From CAYFZO01 sp964347615 (GTDB lineage Bacteria; Pseudomonadota; Gammaproteobacteria; Poriferisulfidales; Oxydemutatoraceae), in the NCBI GenBank assembly GCA_964347615.1, contig CAYFZO010000013.1:1-58649 (forward strand): a stretch of 58,649 nt of DNA. Reading direction: 5' to 3'. The notes under the pieces were generated by a model that did not search any database, had not been told where the DNA came from, and was given only the letters and a program-made list of their open reading frames with translations. The translations under genes and the position numbers were made by a program. This document shows positions 52,775 through 58,649 of this stretch, in pieces (the stretch's first letter is position 1; the number at the start of each line of letters is the position of its first letter).

Positions 52775-54340
52775 TTGGCCAGCAAAGTCGTCATTCCCAA
52801 AGAAATCTCCCGCGGCGAACATCGCGTCGCCGCGTCGCCTGATACCGTCCGCGGCTTATGCGAACTCGGCTACGACGTCGCGGTCGAACAAGGCGCGGGC
52901 GAAGCGGCCAACTTCAGCGACGAAGCCTACCGCGAGAGCGGCGCCGAAATCATCGGCGACGCGCGCGCGTTGTGGCGAAGCGGCGACGTCGTGCTCAAAG
53001 TCCACGCGCCGCAACAACAACCGCAACTCGACCAGCACGAAGTCGACCTGATGAAGGAAGGCGCAATCGTCGTCAGTTTCCTCGCCCCGGCGCAAAACCC
53101 GGCCCTCCTTGAAAAGCTGAAGGCACGCAAGGTCACCGCGATTGCGATGGAGCAGATTCCGCGGATCACGCGCGCGCAGAAACTCGACGCGCTGAGCTCG
53201 ATGGCCAACATCGCGGGCTACCGCGCGGTGATCGAGGCGGCGCATCACTTCGGACGTTTCTTCGGCGGCCAGAGCACCGCCGCCGGGCGCGTACCGCCGG
53301 CGAAAGTGCTGATCATCGGCGCCGGCGTCGCCGGGCTTGCGGCAATCGGCACCGCGCGCGGCCTCGGCGCCATCGTGCGCGCGTTCGACACCCGCCCCGA
53401 AGTCGCGCAACAGATCGAAAGCCTGGGCGCCGACTTCCTGACGGTCAGCATCGAAGAGGAAGCCAGCGGCGGAGGCGGCTACGCGAAGCAGATGAGCGAC
53501 GCGTTCCTCGAAGCAGAACTCGCGCTGTTCCGCGAACAAGCCGAGGAAGTGGACATCATCATCACCACCGCGCTGATCCCCGGCAAACCGGCACCGCGGC
53601 TGATTACCGAAGACATCGTCAAACGCCTCAAGCCCGGCAGCGTCATCGTTGACCTCGCGGGCGAGCAAGGCGGCAACTGTGAACTGACGGAAGCCGACAA
53701 AGTCGTGGTCAAGCACGACGTCACCATCATCGGCTACACCAACCTGCCGAGCCGCATGGCGAGACAGTCGAGCCGCCTCTACGCAAGCAACCTGCAGCAC
53801 CTGCTGACCGAGTTGACGCCGGAGAAAAACGGCACCCCGGTATTCGACATGGAAGACGTCGTGGTACGCCACTCGACGGTGACCCGCGACGGCGAGATCC
53901 TGTGGCCGCCGCCGCCGCTCGAACCGCCGCCGGCGCCCAAGCCCGCCGCCGAACCCGAGACGCCCCCTCCCGCGCCGGAGAAGAAACGCAGAGGCGTCAC
54001 AACCCTGATCGTCGCGGGTCTCGGCGCGCTCGGACTGCTCGGTCTCGGACAGGTCGCGCCGCCGGACTTCATGGCGCACTTCACCGTGTTCGTGCTCGCC
54101 TGCTTCATCGGCTGGCAAGTGATATGGAACGTCACCCCGGCGTTGCACACCCCGCTGATGAGCGTGACCAACGCAATCAGCGGCATCATCATCATCGGCG
54201 CGCTGCTGCAGACGTCGAGCAACACCACCTTCACCGTGCTGGTGCTCGCGCTGATCGCCGCGCTGGTCGCAATGATCAACGTCGCGGGCGGATTCCTGGT
54301 CACCCAGCGCATGCTGAAGATGTTTCGCAGGGAAAAATGA
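52775..54340 (+). CDS. pntA: NAD(P) transhydrogenase subunit alpha
   Basis: A 521-residue protein of the proton-translocating transhydrogenase. The NAD-binding region (VLIIGAGVAGLAAIG), RAFDTRPEVAQQIESLGA and TTALIPGKPAP are followed by a Pro/Ala-rich linker (about 385-415) and four membrane helices. The only suitable start is TTG 52775, which gives LASKVVIPKEISRGE, equivalent to the E. coli MRIGIPRE start. Overlaps pntB as ATGA. Confidence 0.94.
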   Translation: MASKVVIPKEISRGEHRVAASPDTVRGLCELGYDVAVEQGAGEAANFSDEAYRESGAEIIGDARALWRSGDVVLKVHAPQQQPQLDQHEVDLMKEGAIVVSFLAPAQNPALLEKLKARKVTAIAMEQIPRITRAQKLDALSSMANIAGYRAVIEAAHHFGRFFGGQSTAAGRVPPAKVLIIGAGVAGLAAIGTARGLGAIVRAFDTRPEVAQQIESLGADFLTVSIEEEASGGGGYAKQMSDAFLEAELALFREQAEEVDIIITTALIPGKPAPRLITEDIVKRLKPGSVIVDLAGEQGGNCELTEADKVVVKHDVTIIGYTNLPSRMARQSSRLYASNLQHLLTELTPEKNGTPVFDMEDVVVRHSTVTRDGEILWPPPPLEPPPAPKPAAEPETPPPAPEKKRRGVTTLIVAGLGALGLLGLGQVAPPDFMAHFTVFVLACFIGWQVIWNVTPALHTPLMSVTNAISGIIIIGALLQTSSNTTFTVLVLALIAALVAMINVAGGFLVTQRMLKMFRREK

Positions 54341-55719
54341 TCAGCCCGGGCGTCACCACCATGGCGTACATCGCCGCCAGCGTGCTCTTCATCCTGAGCC
54401 TCGGCGGACTGAGCCACCAGGAGACCGCGCGCCGCGGCAACGTCTACGGCATCGTCGGCATGATCATCGCGATTGCGGTGACCTTGATGGCCGACCGGGT
54501 CGGCACCTATCCGATCCTGTTGCCGGTGATGCTGGTCGGCGCGCTGATCGGCGCGTTCGTCGCAAGCCGGGTCGAGATGACCCAGATGCCGCAGCTGGTC
54601 GCCATCCTACACAGCTTCGTCGGGCTCGCCGCGGTGTTGGTCGGCATCGCGAACTACCTCGACCCCACCGTAAAGTACAGCGGCATCGAACGCACCATCC
54701 ACAACACCGAGATTTATCTGGGCGTGTTCATCGGGGCGGTGACCTTCACCGGCTCGGTCATCGCCTTCGGCAAGCTGCAAGGCACGATCACCGGCAAACC
54801 GCTGCTGTTGCCCGGACGCCACCTGATCAACCTCGCCATCATCGTCGTGTCGCTCGTGCTCGGATACACCTTCCTCTACGGCGAGCACGGCGTCGCGTGG
54901 AACAGCCTGTTGATCATGACCTTCCTCGCGCTGATACTCGGCGCGCACCTGGTCGCCGCAATCGGCGGCGCCGACATGCCGGTCGTGGTCTCGATGCTCA
55001 ACAGCTATTCGGGCTGGGCTGCCGCCGCGACCGGCTTCATGCTGAGCAACGACCTGCTGATCGTCACCGGCGCGCTGGTCGGCTCGAGCGGCGCGATCCT
55101 GAGCTACATCATGTGCCGCGCGATGAACCGCAGGTTCCTGAGCGTGATCCTGGGCGGGTTCGGCACCACCGGCGGCACGGTCAGCGACGTCGCCGGGGAA
55201 GTCAACGAGATCCGCGCCGAAGAGACCGCGATGCTGCTCAAGGAAGCGCGTTCGGTCGTGATCGTGCCGGGCTACGGCATGGCGGTCGCCCAAGCGCAAA
55301 ACGTGGTCAGCGAAATGACCAAGGCCCTGCGCGAGAAAGGCATCAACGTGCGCTTCGCCATCCACCCGGTCGCCGGACGCCTGCCGGGACACATGAACGT
55401 GCTGCTCGCCGAAGCCCAAGTGCCCTACGACATCGTCCTCGAGATGGACGAGATCAACCCCGAACTGCCCGACACCAACGTCGTGCTCGTCATCGGCGCG
55501 AACGACATCGTCAACCCCGCCGCACTCGAGGAACCCAACAGCCCGATTGCGGGCATGCCGGTCATCGAAGTGTGGAAAGCCGACGTGGTGATCGTGCTCA
55601 AGCGCAGCCTCGCTTCGGGCTACGCCGGCGTCGACAACCCGCTGTTCTTCAAGGAAAACACCCGCATGTTGTTCGGCGACGCCGAAGCCAGCGTGCGCAG
55701 CGTGCTGCAACAGATATAA
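54337..55719 (+). CDS. pntB: NAD(P) transhydrogenase subunit beta
   Basis: A 460-residue partner of PntA: about nine membrane helices (GADMPVVVSMLNSYSGWAAAA is a family signature) and the C-terminal NADP-binding domain (IVPGYGMAVAQAQ, HPVAGRLPGHMNVLLAEA, LVIGANDIVNPAA). Length equals E. coli PntB within two residues. The last 64 codons lie in the first copy of a 387-bp tandem duplication. Confidence 0.96.
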   Translation: MISPGVTTMAYIAASVLFILSLGGLSHQETARRGNVYGIVGMIIAIAVTLMADRVGTYPILLPVMLVGALIGAFVASRVEMTQMPQLVAILHSFVGLAAVLVGIANYLDPTVKYSGIERTIHNTEIYLGVFIGAVTFTGSVIAFGKLQGTITGKPLLLPGRHLINLAIIVVSLVLGYTFLYGEHGVAWNSLLIMTFLALILGAHLVAAIGGADMPVVVSMLNSYSGWAAAATGFMLSNDLLIVTGALVGSSGAILSYIMCRAMNRRFLSVILGGFGTTGGTVSDVAGEVNEIRAEETAMLLKEARSVVIVPGYGMAVAQAQNVVSEMTKALREKGINVRFAIHPVAGRLPGHMNVLLAEAQVPYDIVLEMDEINPELPDTNVVLVIGANDIVNPAALEEPNSPIAGMPVIEVWKADVVIVLKRSLASGYAGVDNPLFFKENTRMLFGDAEASVRSVLQQI

Positions 55720-55792
55720 CGCCGCCCCGCGGCGGCGGTCAAGCGAATGCCCGAGCGAACGACCGTGCGTCGTCCGCCCCCTTACGCACTCA

Positions 55793-55912
55793 TCACAAGC
55801 TCATCAGTTCCTCGCGGTAAAGCTTGAGCTCTTCGATCGAGGAGTAAACGTCGTCCATCGCACGATGCGCGCTTTGCTTGCTGATATTGCCCGCCATCTC
55901 CGGCTTCCATCG
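55793..55912 (-). pseudogene. orn 3' fragment (duplicate)
   Basis: The last ~38 codons of oligoribonuclease including its stop, without the active-site part, from the inner half of duplication copy 1. It differs from the intact gene by about six substitutions in 120 bases and has no start. Confidence 0.85.
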
Positions 55913-56106
55913 TCGAGGAACCCAACAGCCCGATTGCGGGCATGCCGGTCATCGAAGTGTGGAAAGCCGACGTGGTGATCGTGCTCAAGCGCAGCCTCGC
56001 TTCGGGCTACGCCGGCGTCGACAACCCGCTGTTCTTCAAGGAAAACACCCGCATGTTGTTCGGCGACGCCGAAGCCAGCGTGCGCAGCGTGCTGCAACAG
56101 ATATAA
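55913..56106 (+). pseudogene. pntB 3' fragment (duplicate)
   Basis: The last 64 codons of pntB from EEPNSPIAGMPV to the stop, from copy 2. No start or upstream part. By eye identical to the intact gene. Confidence 0.88.
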
Positions 56107-56179
56107 CGCCGCCCCGCGGCGGCGGTCAAGCGAATGCCCGAGCGAACGACCGTGCGTCGTCCGCCCCCTTACGCACCCA

Positions 56180-56725
56180 TCACAAGCTCATCAGCTCCTC
56201 GCGGTAAAGCTTGAGCTCCTCGATCGAGGAGTAAACGTCGTCCATCGCACGATGTGCGCTTTGCTTGCTGATCTTGCCCGTCATCTCCGGCTTCCACCGT
56301 ATCGCCAGCTCCTTGAGCGTGCTGACGTCGAGGTTGCGGTAGTGAAAGAACGCTTCGAGCCGAGGCATCTCGCGAGCCAGGAAGCGACGGTCCTGGCACA
56401 CGCTGTTGCCGCACATCGGCGACTTGCCCGGGACGGCGTACTGCTTCAGAAACTCCAGCGTCCGCGTCTCGGCCTCGGCGCAGGTGACGCTGCTTCGGCT
56501 GACTTCGGCGAGCAACCCCGAGCTTGAGTGGTGCTCCTGGTTCCATTCGTCCATCTGGTCGAGCACCTCCTGCGGCTGGCCGATCACAAGCGACGGGCCT
56601 TCGCCCAGGATCCGAAGATCCGGCGACGTTACCAACGTTGCGATTTCGATAATCAGGTCGGAGGTGGTGTCTAGCCCCGTCATTTCGAGGTCTATCCAAA
56701 CCAGATTGAGCGGATCCGGGGTCAT
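56180..56725 (-). CDS. orn: Oligoribonuclease
   Basis: A 181-residue DEDDh 3'-5' exoribonuclease that degrades two- to five-base RNAs and pGpG. Motifs: WIDLEMTGLD (Asp, Glu), the QMDEWNQEHH region, Asp in VCQDRRFLAREM, and the final H-x4-D (SAHRAMDD). Length equals E. coli Orn. Start ATG 56725 gives MTPDPLNLVW; the open frame runs far upstream without support. Divergent from the cytochrome gene. Confidence 0.96.
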   Translation of the reverse strand: MTPDPLNLVWIDLEMTGLDTTSDLIIEIATLVTSPDLRILGEGPSLVIGQPQEVLDQMDEWNQEHHSSSGLLAEVSRSSVTCAEAETRTLEFLKQYAVPGKSPMCGNSVCQDRRFLAREMPRLEAFFHYRNLDVSTLKELAIRWKPEMTGKISKQSAHRAMDDVYSSIEELKLYREELMSL

Positions 56726-56782
56726 GGCTGCATTCCGTCTGTTTTCTTGTTTCCAACGGGTTGTTATTATGCCCGAACGACC

Positions 56783-57187
56783 ATGAGACTGCGCCCGTGC
56801 AACCCGCCGACGACAACCGGACGCCGCCCGGCTTTTGCGCTCGCCTCCGCGTGGTTGACGGCATGCGTGCTGACGATTGCCGCAACCGGGGCAGCCGGGG
56901 CAACCGGGGCAACCGAGGCAACCGAGGCAACGGACGAAGCGCCGCCCGAGCCGTACCGCCAGCACTGCATCGCCTGCCACGCCCGCATGACGGGCGGCGA
57001 CGGCGCGCTGCTCTACCGGCGAAAAGACCGGCTGGTCAACGATTACGCCGCGCTGGTCGAGCGCGTCGCCCACTGCCGACGAGGCACCGGCGCAGCCTGG
57101 AGCAAGGCGCAGGAAGACGAGGTCGTCCGTTACCTGAACCGCAGTTTTTACCGCTTCGGCGCGCCCCACGGCGAAACGCCCGAATGA
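56783..57187 (+). CDS. Small exported monohaem c-type cytochrome
   Basis: A 134-residue protein with a signal segment (FALASAWLTACVLTIAAT, about 15-35), an Ala/Gly/Thr/Glu linker GAAGATGATEATEATDEA encoded by 9-bp repeats, and one haem motif CIACH near residue 61. A likely axial Met is not obvious; MTGGDGALLYRR follows the haem site, and NRSFYRF is near the end. Similar small cytochromes lie next to orn in several gammaproteobacteria. Redox partner unknown. Confidence 0.8.
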   Translation: MRLRPCNPPTTTGRRPAFALASAWLTACVLTIAATGAAGATGATEATEATDEAPPEPYRQHCIACHARMTGGDGALLYRRKDRLVNDYAALVERVAHCRRGTGAAWSKAQEDEVVRYLNRSFYRFGAPHGETPE

Positions 57188-57364
57188 CCGAGCGCCCGTG
57201 CAGACGCCCGCTACCGCACCCGGCGGCAACGCGGGCCGCCCCGACGGCGGCGACGCCGCCCGTCTTTTCGGCGCCGGGAAGCGCGGTGCGTTCCCCCGGC
57301 GGGTTGAGTGTGTTTGAATAGGCGCAACGAGTTCCGCAAACAACCCGCCGTTCAGAAAAACATC

Positions 57365-58649
57365 ATGAGTTATCAGGTTCCCGCGCGCAAATGGCGCCCG
57401 CGCAATTTCGACGAAGTGCTGGGGCAGACGCACGTGGTGCGGGCATTGTGTAACGCGCTCGAGCTCGGTCGCCTTCACCACGCCTACCTGTTCACCGGCA
57501 CCCGTGGCGTCGGCAAGACCACGATTGCGCGGATTCTCGCCAAATGCCTGAACTGCGAGACCGGCGTCGTCGCAAAACCCTGCGGCGTATGTTCGGCGTG
57601 CAAACAGATAGACGAAGGGCGTTTCGTGGACCTCCTCGAGATAGACGCCGCCTCGCGTACCGGGGTCGACAACATGCGCGAACTGCTCGAGGACGTGAAC
57701 TACACCCCCGGCACCGGGCGTTTCAAGATTTACCTGATAGACGAGGTGCACATGCTCTCGATAAGCAGTTTCAACGCGCTTTTGAAGACCCTCGAGGAGC
57801 CGCCCGACCACGTCAAATTCTTCTTCGCGACCACCCACCCGCAGAAACTGCCGGTGACCATCCTGTCGCGGTGCTTGCAGTTCAACCTCACGCGGCTGCT
57901 GCCGGGCGAGATCGAGGAGTACCTCGCCGGAAAGCTCAAGGACGAAGACGTGTCTTACGAAGACGCCGCACTCAAGCAAATCGCAATTGCCGCCGAGGGC
58001 AGCGTCCGCGACAGCCTGAGCCTGCTCGACCAAGCGATCGCCTACGGCAACGGCAGCCTGAAAACCGAAGAAGTCGAAACCATGCTCGGTCTTGCGGCGC
58101 GCGAAGAAGTCTCAGGGCTGTTGCGTTGTGTCACCGGCGGCGACGCGGCCAAGCTGCTCGAGTGCGTCGAGAACATGTACCGTAAGGCGGTGAACTTCAC
58201 CGGCGTACTCGACGATTTGATCGAGCTGTTGCACGCGGTCGCGGTGCAACAGGCGGTCCCCGGCGCCGAACCGCCCGCTCAGTTCGACGCCGACGAGGTC
58301 GCCGCCGTGGCCGAGACGATGACGCCCGAAGACACCCAGTTGTTCTACCAAATTGCGCTGAACGGCAAGCGCGACCTGCCGTTCTTGCCCGACGCGCGCA
58401 ACGCGTTCGAAATGACGATGTTGCGGATGTTGAGCTTCCGCCTCGCTGAAGACGCCGAAATCGGCACCGGAACAACCGCCGCCCGGCCCCGAACTCAACC
58501 CCGAGCTCAGACCCCGGCCGCGGTACAAACCCCGGTGCAACCCTCGGCGCAGACCCCGGCCCCGACACAAACCCCAGCCCCGCCCCCGACGCCCGCCCCC
58601 GCCGACACCCCCCCCCCCGCACCACACCCCCCCCACACCGCCCGCCCCC
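57365..58649 (+). CDS. dnaX: DNA polymerase III subunit tau/gamma (3' end outside window)
   Basis: The first 428 codons. MSYQVPARKWRPRNFDEVLGQ, Walker A GTRGVGKTTIARILAK, the zinc cysteines (CLNCETG then CGVCSAC), Walker B YLIDEVHMLS and the SRC sensor SRCLQFNL are all present, so the clamp-loader AAA+ part is complete. From about residue 370 a Pro/Thr/Gln/Ala linker begins. The last ~60 bases are an extreme C-rich run, probably low-quality contig edge. The tau C-terminal domains and any programmed frameshift site are not included. Confidence 0.95.
   Translation, partial: MSYQVPARKWRPRNFDEVLGQTHVVRALCNALELGRLHHAYLFTGTRGVGKTTIARILAKCLNCETGVVAKPCGVCSACKQIDEGRFVDLLEIDAASRTGVDNMRELLEDVNYTPGTGRFKIYLIDEVHMLSISSFNALLKTLEEPPDHVKFFFATTHPQKLPVTILSRCLQFNLTRLLPGEIEEYLAGKLKDEDVSYEDAALKQIAIAAEGSVRDSLSLLDQAIAYGNGSLKTEEVETMLGLAAREEVSGLLRCVTGGDAAKLLECVENMYRKAVNFTGVLDDLIELLHAVAVQQAVPGAEPPAQFDADEVAAVAETMTPEDTQLFYQIALNGKRDLPFLPDARNAFEMTMLRMLSFRLAEDAEIGTGTTAARPRTQPRAQTPAAVQTPVQPSAQTPAPTQTPAPPPTPAPADTPPPAPHPPHTARP

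Larger units (their letters stand above)
55526..56299. repeat. 387-bp tandem duplication across the pntB/orn 3' ends
   Basis: Copy 1 is 55526-55912 and copy 2 is 55913-56299. Each holds the last 64 codons of pntB, the intergenic spacer and the last ~38 codons of orn. The offset is 387 bp at the pntB stop (55717/56104) and orn stop (55793/56180). The pntB-derived part appears identical in both copies, whereas the orn-derived part differs at about seven positions. Confidence 0.93.

Noticed and set aside
1..58649. Prophage, CRISPR-Cas or a biosynthetic cluster
   Set aside because: No integrase, phage structural, Cas or assembly-line genes were found; most genes are conserved household genes.

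Overview
The window reads as a piece of a high-GC chromosome from an uncultured gammaproteobacterium. The evidence is gene order and protein family: secG-tRNA-Leu(GAG), glmM/ftsH/rlmE, ruvCAB-tolQRAB-cpoB-queE-queC, purM-purN next to hda and a CDP-alcohol transferase, pmbA/tldD, pntAB, orn and dnaX. No ribosomal RNA is present, so the assignment below class level is open. Two runs of exactly 100 N (6889-6988 and 32148-32247) are scaffold gaps, both inside repeat-rich coiled-coil genes. The left end is a tandem-repeat tract and the right end is a C-rich run inside dnaX.

Layout. 1-0.8 kb: degenerate 20-bp tandem repeats, then tRNA-Ser(CGA) and tRNA-Leu(GAG). 1.1-7.4 kb (minus): secG, tpiA, glmM, ftsH, rlmE and a DUF1640-like anchored coiled-coil protein. 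7.6-10.8 kb (plus): ferredoxin fdxA and an AddB-like PD-(D/E)XK nuclease. 10.8-17.8 kb (minus): MFS transporter, rimI, family-4 uracil-DNA glycosylase, then leuA, pssA, ilvC, ilvN (branched-chain amino acids and phosphatidylserine) and tusA. 18.1 kb (plus): bepA. 19.9-25.0 kb (minus): a more A/T-rich two-gene island with a dockerin-repeat exported protein and a 1362-residue surface protein with a choice-of-anchor-U-like region and a Gly6-TM-Arg5 sorting tail. 25.3-29.2 kb: a retropepsin-like/SEC-C protein, tRNA-Lys, a YeeE/TsuA transporter, queC and queE, with a chimeric QueC-QueE reading frame between the last two. 29.2-36.5 kb: cpoB, tolB, tolA, tolR, tolQ, ruvB, ruvA, ruvC. 36.5-40.0 kb: yebC, nudB, aspS and an FmdB zinc-ribbon protein. 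40-45.8 kb: wrbA, hda, a pgsA-like gene, purM, purN, a DUF3108 gene and an ArsP-type permease. 45.9-50.7 kb: pmbA, tldD, a nitrilase-family amidase and an A/T-rich orphan methyltransferase like YhdJ. 51-58.6 kb: ilvD, pntA, pntB, orn, a small cytochrome c and the first 428 codons of dnaX.

Most genes are household genes in tight translationally coupled runs (ATGA or GTGA overlaps at glmM/tpiA, UDG/rimI, ruvA/ruvC, tolR/tolA, tldD/pmbA, pntA/pntB, purN/DUF3108). The unusual content is structural. Three separate tandem duplications of about 0.1-0.4 kb span gene junctions (queE/queC, wrbA/hda, pntB/orn). Each leaves both flanking genes intact and strands broken copies between them. A 213-bp MITE-like element with imperfect terminal inverted repeats and an 8-bp target duplication separates tolQ from its likely promoter, at the place where ybgC normally lies. 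Several genes expected from conserved order are not at their usual places: folP, ybgC, pal and the acetolactate synthase large subunit. The strongest candidate for an undescribed system is the dockerin protein/giant sorted surface protein pair.
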